From: Methylophilaceae bacterium
GTDB lineage: Bacteria; Pseudomonadota; Gammaproteobacteria; Burkholderiales; Methylophilaceae
Direction: 5' to 3'
DNA: 64,000 bases
NCBI GenBank assembly: GCA_028351715.1
Contig: JAOMKM010000003.1
Coordinates: 26,151-90,150 of the forward strand
Shown here: positions 10,968 to 21,682 of the stretch, piece by piece
Position numbering within the stretch: the first letter of the stretch is position 1
Layout of the letters: every line of letters begins with the position of its first letter
The notes under the pieces: model-generated
Told to the model about the DNA's origin: nothing
Databases searched by the model: none
The model's input: the letters and a program-made list of their open reading frames with translations, nothing else
Position numbers and translations under genes: made by a program

Positions 10968-11513
10968 ATGGCAAATAGACTAACAAAAATTTATACAAGA
11001 ACTGGTGACGAAGGAAAAACTGGATTAGGTGATGGTTCCAGAATAGATAAATTTAACTCAAGAATTGAAGGTCTGGGTAGTATCGATGAGCTTAATTCTG
11101 TTATTGGGATAATTATTAGTGAGGATATCCCAGCTAAAGAATCAAAATGGCTTAAAAAGATACAACATGATTTATTTGATATAGGTGGAGAACTTTCTAT
11201 CCCTAACTTTAAAAAATTAACAATATCAAAAGTTGAATTTCTGGAGTCTAATATTGATACAATAAATAAAGAGCTACCTCCCTTAAAAGAATTCATCCTA
11301 CCTGGAGGGTCTAAAGTATCTGCTTATACTCATCTTGCCAGAACAATATGTAGAAGAGTAGAAAGGAATTTATTTAAATTAAACCAAAATAATAAAGTAA
11401 ATGAAGTCTCCTTAAAATATATCAATAGATTGTCAGATTTTCTTTTCGTTTTAGCTCGACACTTCAATAAGTCCAAAAATATTAATGATATTTTCTGGAA
11501 AAAAAATATTTAG
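10968..11513 (+). CDS. Cob(I)alamin adenosyltransferase, PduO type
   Basis: KIYTRTGDEGKTGLGDGSRIDK; FILPGGSKVSAYTHLARTICRRVER. Confidence 0.93.
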   Translation: MANRLTKIYTRTGDEGKTGLGDGSRIDKFNSRIEGLGSIDELNSVIGIIISEDIPAKESKWLKKIQHDLFDIGGELSIPNFKKLTISKVEFLESNIDTINKELPPLKEFILPGGSKVSAYTHLARTICRRVERNLFKLNQNNKVNEVSLKYINRLSDFLFVLARHFNKSKNINDIFWKKNI

Positions 11514-11525
11514 TACTAACAATTC

Positions 11526-12725
11526 ATGACCAGTAATTTTCTTAACGTTATTAAAAAAAAGGTAGGGGCCTACTTTAACCCTTCAAGAATTGATCACGAC
11601 TTAATCAGTCCATTTGCAATCGAAATAATTGAAACATTTATAAATAATAAATTTGATGCCTTTATTGTGGGAGGTGCAATTAGAGATATTTTAATTGGAC
11701 AAAAGCCAAAAGATTTTGATATAGCAACAAATGCTACCCCCGAACAAGTTTGTTCAATTTTTAAAAAATCAAGAATTATTGGGCGTAGATTTCAAATTGT
11801 GCATGTCATTAGACATTTTGAAATAATAGAAGTATCTACGTTTAGATCGCCACCTCAAAATAAAATTAAAATGAAGAATGGAGTTTTTAAGGACAACGAA
11901 TTTGGTTCTATAAAAGAAGATGCAGCTAGAAGAGACTTCACCTGCAATGCCTTATATTATGATCCAGTAAGAAAAAAATTAATTGATTTCTATGGTGGAA
12001 TCAAGGACATTCAAAAAAAACAGCTTAATCTAATTGGGGATCCAAAAATTCGATTTGATGAGGATCCGATAAGAATTCTAAGGGCTATTCGGTTTTCAGC
12101 AAAGTTAGGCATGCCCTTAAATAGATCATTAACTGATCATATTAATCAATCACTATCACTCCTAGATAAAGTTCCCTACTCCAGACTATTCGATGAGATT
12201 ATGAAATTATTTTTAACTGGGCATGGAGTTAAGAGTATGACTCTATTCAAGAAATTTTTATTAGCTCATAAATATTTTCCAGCTCTGCTTAATACAGACT
12301 CATATGAATTTATTAACCAAGGACTTGTTAATACTGACTATAGAATATTAAATAATAAATCTATTAATCCAGGCTTTCTTCTAGCAGTTTTTCTATGGCC
12401 AGACGTTAAATTAGTATGGAACAAAAAAGCCAAAAATATTCACCCTTCAACAGCACTAAATGAGGCAATTGATAATATTCTTATCAAGCAATCAAGAATA
12501 TTTCCAATTCAAAAAAGATTTGCTATTACTATGTCTGAAATATGGCGACTTCAACCCCGCTTTGAAAATTTAAGTGCAAAAAGGGTATACCGTCTATCTA
12601 AACATCCTAGATTTAGGGCGGCATATGACTTTTTATTACTTAGAAACTTAAATGATAAAGCACTTAAAAATACAGCTTCTTGGTGGATAAATTTTGTAGA
12701 AGCAGATCAGAATAAAAAAAATTAA
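11526..12725 (+). CDS. pcnB: Poly(A) polymerase / tRNA nucleotidyltransferase-like
   Basis: FIVGGAIRDILIGQKPKDFDIATNATPEQV; DEDPIRILRAIRFSAKLG. Confidence 0.9.
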   Translation: MTSNFLNVIKKKVGAYFNPSRIDHDLISPFAIEIIETFINNKFDAFIVGGAIRDILIGQKPKDFDIATNATPEQVCSIFKKSRIIGRRFQIVHVIRHFEIIEVSTFRSPPQNKIKMKNGVFKDNEFGSIKEDAARRDFTCNALYYDPVRKKLIDFYGGIKDIQKKQLNLIGDPKIRFDEDPIRILRAIRFSAKLGMPLNRSLTDHINQSLSLLDKVPYSRLFDEIMKLFLTGHGVKSMTLFKKFLLAHKYFPALLNTDSYEFINQGLVNTDYRILNNKSINPGFLLAVFLWPDVKLVWNKKAKNIHPSTALNEAIDNILIKQSRIFPIQKRFAITMSEIWRLQPRFENLSAKRVYRLSKHPRFRAAYDFLLLRNLNDKALKNTASWWINFVEADQNKKN

Positions 12726-12729
12726 TTAC

Positions 12730-13233
12730 ATGAACATAAGTTTAAAGAAAATGCATAATATATTTATTGGTTTAGGAAGTAATTTGGATAATCCTCAACA
12801 AAAAATTAAGGATGCTATCGATTTAATTGAAGGAATAGATGATATCAATATTATAGCTACCTCAAGCTTATACGAAACCCCCCCCGTAGGGTTTTTAGAT
12901 CAACCAAACTTTATTAATGCTGTCATACAAATTTCTTCGTCAATAAATTATAATAGTCTACTTATTAAGTTACTTGATATTGAACTTAAATTTGGAAGGA
13001 TTAGAAAAAAAAAGAATGGTCCAAGAACATTAGACCTTGATATCTTGTTGTTTGATGATTTAATATTGAAGAGTGAATCATTAATTATTCCTCACCCAAG
13101 AATGCATGAGAGGTTATTTGTGTTAATACCACTTTTAGAAATTTCACCTGCAATTAAAATACCTAAATATGGTTCTGCTAGTGAACTTATATCTAGACTA
13201 ACAATGCAAAATATTAAAAAGGTAGAAGCTTGA
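12730..13233 (+). CDS. folK: 6-hydroxymethyl-dihydropterin pyrophosphokinase
   Basis: IFIGLGSNLDNP; GPRTLDLDILLFDD; IPHPRMHERLFVLIPL. Confidence 0.95.
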   Translation: MNISLKKMHNIFIGLGSNLDNPQQKIKDAIDLIEGIDDINIIATSSLYETPPVGFLDQPNFINAVIQISSSINYNSLLIKLLDIELKFGRIRKKKNGPRTLDLDILLFDDLILKSESLIIPHPRMHERLFVLIPLLEISPAIKIPKYGSASELISRLTMQNIKKVEA

Positions 13234-13877
13234 GTATTTTTAATAAATATCCATATATTGTTGTTGAAGGCCCAATTGGCTCAGGGAAGTCCACCCTGGC
13301 AAAACTTATAGCAAATCAATTTAATGCTCATATGTTCTCTGAAAAAGCCGAACGAAATCCTTTTTTACCCAAATTCTATGAGGATATGAAACATTACGCA
13401 CTTCCTACGCAACTTTTTTTTCTTTTTCAACGTGCTAACCAGATTAATGAATTAAAACAAAAAGATTTTTTCAGAAGTGGTGTAATTTCAGACTTCTTTT
13501 TACAAAAAGATCCTATCTTTGCAAAGTTAAATCTTGATAATGATGAATATAAACTTTACCATCAGATCTATCAGCACTTAGAGCTTAAGGTTCCTGTCCC
13601 AGATTTAGTAATTTATCTTCAAACACCTGTTGATTTATTGAGATATCGCGTTGAAAAAAGAAACATTAAATATGAACAAAAAATTACAACCGAATACCTA
13701 GAGCGGATTGCAGAGTCATACAGTAATTACTTTCATAATAATCATCACTCGAACGTGTTAATTGTTAATAATCAAGATCTTGATATTTTAGAAGATAAGT
13801 CAGCATTAAACATGTTGATTGAAAGAATAGAACAAATCTCAAGTATCAGGGAATATTTTAATCCAAGATTGCTATGA
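13230..13877 (+). CDS. Deoxynucleoside kinase family protein
   Basis: YIVVEGPIGSGKSTLAKLI P-loop; dNK signature. Confidence 0.88.
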   Translation: MSIFNKYPYIVVEGPIGSGKSTLAKLIANQFNAHMFSEKAERNPFLPKFYEDMKHYALPTQLFFLFQRANQINELKQKDFFRSGVISDFFLQKDPIFAKLNLDNDEYKLYHQIYQHLELKVPVPDLVIYLQTPVDLLRYRVEKRNIKYEQKITTEYLERIAESYSNYFHNNHHSNVLIVNNQDLDILEDKSALNMLIERIEQISSIREYFNPRLL

Positions 13878-14608
13878 ATAGAATAAATACGTTATTAATT
13901 AAGAAGAATATCTCCATAATTACATGTTATGACGCTACATTTTCAAACCTATTGGAACAGTGTAAATGTGATGCAGTGCTAGTTGGAGATTCCTTAGGTA
14001 TTGTTATCAAGGGAGACAAAAATACTAGAAAAGTAGGTATGAATGAAATGATTTACCATACTCAGGCAGTAAGACAAGGTTCGGCGTCTCTCCCAATAAT
14101 TTCAGATATGCCTCTATTAGCATTAGAATCAAAAAATGATGCCCTGATAAATGCAAAAGCTTTAATTAATGCAGGTGCAGATATGATAAAAATAGAGGGT
14201 GGTAGCTCTGCTTTACCTCTAATTAAATTTTTATCTAGAAATAATATAAGGGTTTGTGCGCATATTGGGTATATTCCCCAATCAATGAATGCGCCATTAA
14301 CTAAATCAGACCCAAAAAAAAACTTAGAGATAGCATTGAATCTACAAGAGAATGGGGCTCAGATGATCGTACTTTCAATGATGGGAAGTGATTCAGATAA
14401 ATTAATAACAGAAAATTTAACTATTCCAACTATTGCTTTTAGATCATCAAATTTGTGTAGGGGTAATGTTGAAATTATTTATGATCTAATTGGCGTTACT
14501 TCAAAATTTTTAAAAGTTAAAAAAAATAGGTCAGACAATAAACCTAAGTCTTGTATATCTGCAATTCTAAAATTTATTGAAGCCACTAATAAAAATACTA
14601 ATGATTAA
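13874..14608 (+). CDS. panB: 3-methyl-2-oxobutanoate hydroxymethyltransferase
   Basis: ITCYDATFSNLLEQ...VGDSLGIV; GADMIKIEGG; HIGYIPQS. Confidence 0.95.
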   Translation: MNRINTLLIKKNISIITCYDATFSNLLEQCKCDAVLVGDSLGIVIKGDKNTRKVGMNEMIYHTQAVRQGSASLPIISDMPLLALESKNDALINAKALINAGADMIKIEGGSSALPLIKFLSRNNIRVCAHIGYIPQSMNAPLTKSDPKKNLEIALNLQENGAQMIVLSMMGSDSDKLITENLTIPTIAFRSSNLCRGNVEIIYDLIGVTSKFLKVKKNRSDNKPKSCISAILKFIEATNKNTND

Positions 14609-15446
14609 AGTAGACAGTATTAAAGATATCCGTAAATTGCTTGTCAATGAAAAAAATATTGCATTTGTTCCGACTATGGGAAATCTCCACGAGGGCCACT
14701 TAAGTCTCGTCGATATAGCCTCATCAGCTTCTAAAGCTGTTGTAGTCTCTATCTTTATTAATCCTACTCAGTTTTCATCAAGCAAGGATTTAAAGGACTA
14801 CCCTAAAACTCCTGATAAAGATATTAAGTTACTTAAAAAGTATAAAAATTTAATTATTTTTATGCCGAGTATAGAAGAGATTTATCCTGAAAATACAAAC
14901 AAGAAATACGAGCTTCCTCCAATTGCAAATGAACTCTGTGGAAGAACTAGACCAGGACATTTTAATGGAGTCATCACTATTATCGATAAATTATTTAGTC
15001 TAGTTAATCCACAAATAGTTATTTTCGGTAAAAAGGACTACCAACAACTTTTAATAGTTAAAATGTTTACTAAGAAAAATTATCCAAAAATAAAGGTTAT
15101 CGGAGGGGCCACGATAAGAGATAAGAATGGGCTAGCGCTTAGTTCACGTAACAACTTATACGAAGAAAAACAATTAATTAATGCATCAAACCTCTATAAA
15201 GAATTACAAAATATTGTTAATCAAATAAAATCTAGTCATAATAATAATAATAGTAATATAATTGATAGAAGTACAAGGAAACTAGAAAGTCTAGGTTGGG
15301 AAATTGAATACATTGAAATAAGGAAAGCTTCTGATCTAAGTGAACCATTATCTAAAGATAGTCTGCTTGTAATTCTAGGTGCTGGAAAGTTTAAAGATAT
15401 TCGATTAATTGATAGCATAGAGTTTTGCATAGGCCAGCCTAACTGA
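14600..15446 (+). CDS. panC: Pantothenate synthetase
   Basis: VPTMGNLHEGHLSLV; SIFINPTQF; FGKKDYQQLLIVK; ALSSRNNLY. Confidence 0.95.
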
Positions 15447-15483
15447 CTATAATGATTATCTTTTTTAAAAGAGATTTAAATAT

Positions 15484-15864
15484 ATGCAAAGAGTAATGCT
15501 CAAATCCAAACTCCACCGCGTTACTGTTACGCATTCTGAACTAGAATACGAAGGCTCATGCGCTATTGATATAAAGCTACTTAAAGCTGCAAATATTAAT
15601 GAATATGAACAAATTGATATTTATAATATTACAAATGGCAAACGCTTCACAACTTATGCAATATCTGCAGAAAAAAATTCTGGCATCATTTCTATTAATG
15701 GAGCCGCCGCTCACAAGGCAAACCCTGGTGACATTTTGATTATTGCTACTTATGGAAATTACAACGAACAAGAATTATTAAAATATGAGCCGCTACTTGT
15801 CTACGTAAATAATAAAAATGAGATTACAATCAGCAAACATTCTATTGCAATACAAGCAGCTTAA
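15484..15864 (+). CDS. panD: Aspartate 1-decarboxylase
   Basis: [35 protein letters not shown]. Confidence 0.97.
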   Translation: MQRVMLKSKLHRVTVTHSELEYEGSCAIDIKLLKAANINEYEQIDIYNITNGKRFTTYAISAEKNSGIISINGAAAHKANPGDILIIATYGNYNEQELLKYEPLLVYVNNKNEITISKHSIAIQAA

Positions 15865-15873
15865 ACTTTACCT

Positions 15874-16200
15874 TTGGCCTCAGTTAAAAATATACAAAAA
15901 ATAATTATCCTAGCACTGGAAGATATTAAAGCCTTTGATATTATATCAATTGATGTTAAAAAACTTACATCAGTCGCAGATTTCATGATAATTGCTAGCG
16001 CTAGCTCATCGAGACAAACTAAAGCACTTGCAAGGAACGTAGTAGAAAAAATAAAAGAAATTGGTATCGAGGTGATTGGTATTGAAGGTGATCAAGAGGG
16101 AGACTGGGTACTAGTAGACGTAGGTGATATTATTGTACATATTATGACACCCCCCACGCGCGCATATTATAATTTAGAAGAATTATGGTCAGGAAGTTAG
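15874..16200 (+). CDS. rsfS: Ribosome silencing factor RsfS
   Basis: VADFMIIASASSSRQTKALA; EGDWVLVDVGDIIVHIM; TTG start. Confidence 0.93.
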   Translation: MASVKNIQKIIILALEDIKAFDIISIDVKKLTSVADFMIIASASSSRQTKALARNVVEKIKEIGIEVIGIEGDQEGDWVLVDVGDIIVHIMTPPTRAYYNLEELWSGS

Positions 16201-16213
16201 GCATTTAATCCAC

Positions 16214-16675
16214 ATGAAAATAAAAATAGTATCCATAGGAAATAAACCGCCCAAATGGATATCACAATCATTGATAGATTACACATCAAGAATGAAGCAT
16301 CATTGCTCATTGGAGTGGGTTGAAATAAAGTCTGAAACAAAATTTGATTCTATCGTACAAAAAAAGAAACAAGAGGCTAATAAAATACTCCATCATACTA
16401 AAAACACTTACTTAATTACACTCGATGAAGATGGGCATCATTATTCATCCAAAGAATTTTCAAAAAAAATGTCAAGCTGGATAGAAAATTTTTCGTCAAT
16501 TACATTTGTTATTGGTGGTGCAGATGGCCTTGATTTATCTTTAATTAACTCGTCCTCGGCCAATTTAAGTCTATCTAAAATGACTCTCCCCCATCACCTA
16601 GTCAAGATTTTTCTTGCTGAGCAAATTTATCGGTCTCTCTCAATATTAAATAACCACCCATACCATCGTGAATAA
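16214..16675 (+). CDS. rlmH: 23S rRNA (pseudouridine1915-N3)-methyltransferase
   Basis: FVIGGADGLDLSL; SLSKMTLPHHLVKIFLAEQIYRSLSILNNHPYHRE. Confidence 0.95.
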   Translation: MKIKIVSIGNKPPKWISQSLIDYTSRMKHHCSLEWVEIKSETKFDSIVQKKKQEANKILHHTKNTYLITLDEDGHHYSSKEFSKKMSSWIENFSSITFVIGGADGLDLSLINSSSANLSLSKMTLPHHLVKIFLAEQIYRSLSILNNHPYHRE

Positions 16676-18083
16676 ATTTGAAAAAAGTTTGTTTTGGCTA
16701 AGACGGGATCTTCGGTTATACGATAATGCTGCTCTTTACAATGCCCTAAAGGAATCTAACTCTGTTCACTGTGCATTTATTTTTGATTCAAATATATTAG
16801 ATGCACTTAATGATAAACAAGATCGGCGAGTTGAATTTATTTGGGAATCATTATTACAAATTAAAAAACAATTAAATAAATTTGGTTCAGATTTAATTGT
16901 TGAGTATGGAGATCCCAATATAATAATTCCACAGCTTGTAAAAAAATATCAATGTGATGCTATATATATGAATAAAGATTACGAAGCCTATGCAAATAAA
17001 AGAGATACTGAAATACTTAAAAAATTAAAAATTAAAGGCTTTCAGTATAAAGACCAAGTACTTTACGAGGAAAATGAAATTTTAACGCAATCAGGAACCC
17101 CTTATACTGTTTTTACGCCATATAAAAATAACCATCTTAAGAGAATTTTCTTTGAAGGAATTACTCAATTTGATTGTGAATCACTAAGTTCAAATTATGC
17201 AAAAATTGATCCAGTAGCAATGCTAAGTCTGGATGAAATGGGTTTTAAAATATCTAATTTAAAATATTTAGCAATTCCTGTAGGCGAGGCTGGTGGAAAA
17301 TTATTAATTGAAGACTTTAAAAAAAGAATTCATGACTACAAACTTAAAAGAGATTTTCCTTTTACAAAAGGTGTTTCTTACCTATCAGTCCATAATAGAT
17401 TTGGTACAGTTTCCATCAGACAATTGGCGAAGATTGCATTAGAACAACCATCAGAAGGTGCTTCTACTTGGCTAAGTGAGCTAATATGGAGGGACTTTTA
17501 CTTCCAAATTTTATTTAATTTTCCATATATAAATGAAGGGCAGGCATTCAAAGCACAATTTAATAACCTTAAATTTGAAAATAATCCCGACTATTTTATG
17601 GCATGGAAAGAAGGAAGGACTGGCTACCCAATAATTGATGCAGCAATGCGTCAACTAAACCAAACTGGATTTATGCATAATAGATTAAGAATGGTAGCAG
17701 CCTCATTTCTAGTAAAAGACTTATTAATTGATTGGAGGTGGGGAGAGAATTATTTTGCAAATAAATTAATTGATTTTGATTTTTCCGCTAATAATGGCGG
17801 TTGGCAATGGGCAGCATCAACTGGTTGTGATGCCCAACCATGGTTTCGAATATTTAACCCTATTCTACAATCTAAAAAATTTGACTCAGAGGGTCGCTTT
17901 ATTAAGAAGTATGTTCCAGAACTTGATGTATTAACCAAAAATGAAATTCACGAGCCATGGGACAAGCGTAAAAGGGACTTAATTAACGTTAAAATTAATT
18001 TAGGGGTAGATTATCCAATGCCAATTGTTGATCATTCTGAACAAAGATTAAAAGCTTTAGCTATTTATTCAACGAAGAAATAA
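16668..18083 (+). CDS. Cryptochrome/DNA photolyase (CPD class I-like)
   Basis: LFWLRRDLRLYDNAAL; TGYPIIDAAMRQLNQTGFMHNRLRMVAASFLVKDL; GGWQWAASTGCDAQPWFRIFNP. Confidence 0.93.
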   Translation: MNKFEKSLFWLRRDLRLYDNAALYNALKESNSVHCAFIFDSNILDALNDKQDRRVEFIWESLLQIKKQLNKFGSDLIVEYGDPNIIIPQLVKKYQCDAIYMNKDYEAYANKRDTEILKKLKIKGFQYKDQVLYEENEILTQSGTPYTVFTPYKNNHLKRIFFEGITQFDCESLSSNYAKIDPVAMLSLDEMGFKISNLKYLAIPVGEAGGKLLIEDFKKRIHDYKLKRDFPFTKGVSYLSVHNRFGTVSIRQLAKIALEQPSEGASTWLSELIWRDFYFQILFNFPYINEGQAFKAQFNNLKFENNPDYFMAWKEGRTGYPIIDAAMRQLNQTGFMHNRLRMVAASFLVKDLLIDWRWGENYFANKLIDFDFSANNGGWQWAASTGCDAQPWFRIFNPILQSKKFDSEGRFIKKYVPELDVLTKNEIHEPWDKRKRDLINVKINLGVDYPMPIVDHSEQRLKALAIYSTKK

Positions 18084-18176
18084 TGTTGCATAAAAACAAC
18101 AAAATGCAGTAAGTGGAGCTCAAGTTTTTATTACTTATAGACTTAAATACGACACTCAGGGATAATAATACAATAT

Positions 18177-18968
18177 ATGAAAAAAATTATACGATACATA
18201 CTTATATTAGCTTTCTTTATTCCAGCTTTAGGCTTTACTTCAGAAGATAATGATCCTCTTGAAAGTATGAACCGTGCAATCTACGGCTTCAATGAGACAG
18301 TTGATGTGACAATTATTAAACCAGTAGCAAAAGGTTACAAGGCTGTTATGCCTAATTTTGCTGTCAAAGGTGTGAATAATTTCTACAACAATCTTCGTGA
18401 TGTCATTACTGTAGTCAATGATTTACTCCAATTAAAAATAGAACATGCCGTATATGATTCAGGCCGAGTTATATTGAATTCTACTGTAGGTATTTTGGGT
18501 TTTATTGATGTTCACAGTATGTATGGTGGTGATCGAAGAAAAGAAGATTTCGGGCAAACTCTAGGTCATTATGGGATTGGTCACGGGGCATATTTAGTTA
18601 TACCTTTTTTAGGGCCATCGTCTCTTAGAGATGGGGTTGGTCTAGCTACCGATACAGTTTTGTTTGACCCAATTGGGTATGTTAAGGATGTACGAACTCG
18701 GAACCAACTAAGAATCGTTCAGTTTGTAGATAAACGTGCAGAATTACTTCACACAACAGATATTCTAGGAAGCGCTTCATTGGATCCATACGCCTTTCAA
18801 AGAGATGCATACATGCAATACAGACAAGCATTGGTGAATGATAAATCTACTAGCGAAATTAATTACGAGGACTCAGAGAACGCTAGTTTTGAACCTTATA
18901 TTGAGGAAACATTAAGTAATAAGGCTTCAGACAAAAATAATAACGATAAGGTTGTTTTGGTAAACTAA
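18177..18968 (+). CDS. mlaA: MlaA/VacJ family lipid-asymmetry lipoprotein
   Basis: DPLESMNRAIYGFNETVD; GHYGIGHGAYLVIPFLGPSSLRDGVG; LDPYAFQRDAY. Confidence 0.93.
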   Translation: MKKIIRYILILAFFIPALGFTSEDNDPLESMNRAIYGFNETVDVTIIKPVAKGYKAVMPNFAVKGVNNFYNNLRDVITVVNDLLQLKIEHAVYDSGRVILNSTVGILGFIDVHSMYGGDRRKEDFGQTLGHYGIGHGAYLVIPFLGPSSLRDGVGLATDTVLFDPIGYVKDVRTRNQLRIVQFVDKRAELLHTTDILGSASLDPYAFQRDAYMQYRQALVNDKSTSEINYEDSENASFEPYIEETLSNKASDKNNNDKVVLVN

Positions 18969-18976
18969 TTTTTTAA

Positions 18977-20320
18977 CTAATTATTCGAAGCAATCATCAT
19001 TTCATCTATTAAAATAGACCCAGTATATTTAGAGCTATTTTTATAAGTATCATCTCCAATAGCTACCACACTATTAAGCATTGACTTTAAATTTCCTGCG
19101 ATCGTTATCTCTTCAACTGCATGTTTTATTTCTCCTGCTTCAACCCAGAGACCTGCGGCCCCTCGAGAGTAGTCTCCTGTTACCATATTGATTCCATGAC
19201 CAAGAAGTTCTGTGACAAATAGTCCCGTTCCCATATTATCAATTAAACTCTCTAAGTTACCGCCAAAGGGATGAACAATTAGATTATGTGCACCTCCAGC
19301 ATTTCCAGTAGTTTGCATACTTAACCTTCTAGCAGAATAAGTTGATAAAAAATAGCCATTTAACACACCCTTATCAACCAGAATTCTAGGTTCAACTTTA
19401 ACTCCTTCATCATCAAAATAAGTGCTTGCATTACCTTTAAGTAAAAATGGATCTTCTGAAATTGTAAGTGCTTCAGAAGCAATCTTTAAGCCAATAGATC
19501 CCATCAAAAATGATGTTTCACGGTACAAATTTCCTCCAGATATAGCGGATACCAAGCTAGAAATAAATGATGTTGCAATTGGAGCTTCGAAAATAACTGG
19601 GTACTTGCCGGTTTTAATAGGCTTAGAATTAAGTCTTTTTAGAACACGTTGAGCAACCTCATGACCAATTAATGTTGCATCCATAAGATCGTCAAAAGAT
19701 CTAACAGAACTATAAGCACTATCTCTTTGCATTCCTTGATTTTCTTTTGCAACAACAGAGCATCCTAATGAAAATCTTGACGAAGGAAAGCCACCCAAGA
19801 AACCAGATGAGTTTGCATAAACAAACATAGATTCTGAGCTGCTCATCTGAGCACCTTCAGAATTTTCTATCCTCCCATCAAATGAAAGAGCAGCATCTTC
19901 ACAAATTAATGCTTTTTCTATCATTATTGATTCATCCCCCTGCCATCGATGAAATAAATCTAAATCCTTGGTATTAGTTGCAAATTGAGATTTCTCTGGT
20001 AGGCCATATGCACTATCTTCTGCTGTATATTTTGCAATTTGACATGCAGCTTTTACACAGTCGACTATTGCATTACTACTAAAATCAGAAGTTGATGCAA
20101 TACCTCGACGCTGCCCTACATACACAGTTAAAGTTAAGCTTTTGTCATTATTAAGTTCTACCGTCTCAAGATTACCAAGTCGAACAGAAACGTTCTTACC
20201 AGTTGCAACGCTAATATCTACCTCTGCACTAGTAGCACCGTTACTTTTAGCAGCTTTAAGAGCCATATTTACAATGTCTGTTAGCTTTGAGTGATTAAAA
20301 TTTAATATCTGAGTTTGCAT
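18977..20320 (-). CDS. pmbA: Metalloprotease PmbA/TldE
   Basis: ELLGHGINMVTGDYSRGAAGLWVEAGEI; TSDFSSNAIVDCVKAAC. Confidence 0.93.
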   Translation of the reverse strand: MQTQILNFNHSKLTDIVNMALKAAKSNGATSAEVDISVATGKNVSVRLGNLETVELNNDKSLTLTVYVGQRRGIASTSDFSSNAIVDCVKAACQIAKYTAEDSAYGLPEKSQFATNTKDLDLFHRWQGDESIMIEKALICEDAALSFDGRIENSEGAQMSSSESMFVYANSSGFLGGFPSSRFSLGCSVVAKENQGMQRDSAYSSVRSFDDLMDATLIGHEVAQRVLKRLNSKPIKTGKYPVIFEAPIATSFISSLVSAISGGNLYRETSFLMGSIGLKIASEALTISEDPFLLKGNASTYFDDEGVKVEPRILVDKGVLNGYFLSTYSARRLSMQTTGNAGGAHNLIVHPFGGNLESLIDNMGTGLFVTELLGHGINMVTGDYSRGAAGLWVEAGEIKHAVEEITIAGNLKSMLNSVVAIGDDTYKNSSKYTGSILIDEMMIASNN

Positions 20321-20354
20321 AAAAATAAACTATTTAAAAATGATATGATACCGA

Positions 20355-20885
20355 ATGTTAGACGTAAAGAGGTATTTAAACACAAAGATGGATTCACCTG
20401 AAATTAATATCATTAGTAAGACTGAATTAAAAAAAGACTCAAAAAAAATTCAAGCACTTGGTCGATCTATTGCAGAGTTAAGCACTGATGAGATTAAAAA
20501 ATTTAACTTTCCCGCTAATATTCAGCAAGCTATAAAAGAGTTTAAGGCCATCAAATCTAATTCTGCAAAAAACAGGCAGACACAATACTTAGGTAAACTT
20601 TTACGTGCAATTGATTTGACTGAAGCATATATTGTGATGGAGCAATTAAGAACAAACTCTCAAAAAGGGATACAGCTAGATCATTATGTTGAAAAATGGC
20701 GTGATAAACTTATTAGCGACAAGGAAGCAATCACTGAATTTATATCGTTATACCCGTCTTCTGAAAATCAAACCATTAGACAGCTTATTCAAAATAGCAT
20801 AAAAGAGAAAGCTTCAAATAAAACACCTAAATCTTACAGGCAGCTTTTTCAAGTTATTAAACTTATTATTAACAATTTACAATGA
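20355..20885 (+). CDS. Ribosome-associated protein YjgA/DarP (DUF615)
   Basis: SKTELKKDSKKIQALGRSIAEL; LRQLIQ-type C-terminus. Confidence 0.85.
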   Translation: MLDVKRYLNTKMDSPEINIISKTELKKDSKKIQALGRSIAELSTDEIKKFNFPANIQQAIKEFKAIKSNSAKNRQTQYLGKLLRAIDLTEAYIVMEQLRTNSQKGIQLDHYVEKWRDKLISDKEAITEFISLYPSSENQTIRQLIQNSIKEKASNKTPKSYRQLFQVIKLIINNLQ

Positions 20886-21623
20886 CACCGAAACTTTATT
20901 CGACTCTCCACCTCTTTCAAAAGCAACACCAATTGTTTTCCCTTTATTTTTTTGAATAATTTTAATTAGGTCTTCAGGAGAATTAACTACAGTACCGTTT
21001 ATGGAAAGAATATTATCTCCTTTTTTTATTCCAGCAGTTGCAGCAGCAGACTCCTTAATAACTGCAATTACCTGTACACCCTTTATATCATCAACATCTG
21101 ATACTAATTTAATAAAATGTGTACCAAATGTTGGCTTAGGAAGTTTTACCCAGTAGGTTAGATAGAAATCATATTTAGCATTTGAATCAGCCAAATCTTC
21201 GTCGGTTATAGTTATTTCAGTAATTTCACCTTTCTTCTTAATACGTTTAGCTGCTCTTGCCTTTTCTCTCGCTTTTTGGATCTGCGTAGCACGCGTATTT
21301 TCATTTATTTGTCTATCGTAAATTAAAACCATATCTGCTTTAATTTTTTTAGCATGTTTTAACGCTACATTTGGATGGACATTTTGTCCAACAAAGCCAG
21401 AAGTACCCATCAAATCAAATCCATTTTCTAGCATTTTTATATTATCTGTTTCTTTTTTCCACCCCCTCATAACTTTAGGCTGAGGATTTTTGGAAAATGA
21501 TTTAAAGCCTTTTGGACTTTGAGTTTGATAATTTTTCTCAAAAATATTTTCTTCTTCGGCAGCTACTGAAAATGAAATAGCAAACAGAGCAAGAAAAAAA
21601 TATGACGCAATTGATTTAAGCAT
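20877..21623 (-). CDS. Periplasmic PDZ-domain protein
   Basis: Signal peptide; GVQVIAVIKESAAATAGIKKGDNILSINGTVVNSPEDLIKII. Confidence 0.8.
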   Translation of the reverse strand: MLKSIASYFFLALFAISFSVAAEEENIFEKNYQTQSPKGFKSFSKNPQPKVMRGWKKETDNIKMLENGFDLMGTSGFVGQNVHPNVALKHAKKIKADMVLIYDRQINENTRATQIQKAREKARAAKRIKKKGEITEITITDEDLADSNAKYDFYLTYWVKLPKPTFGTHFIKLVSDVDDIKGVQVIAVIKESAAATAGIKKGDNILSINGTVVNSPEDLIKIIQKNKGKTIGVAFERGGESNKVSVSL

Positions 21624-21682
21624 AGTGATCCTTCATGAAGGTGATAAGATTAAATTATTATATATAAATTAGAGACAAAAAA

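Noticed and set aside
10991-11296. 101-aa minus-strand ORF within cob(I)alamin adenosyltransferase
   Set aside because: Shadow ORF of a strongly supported gene
15236-15260. AATAATAATAATAGTAATA low-complexity run in panC
   Set aside because: In-frame Asn/Ser codon repeat within an intact gene in an AT-rich genome; no sign of functional microsatellite
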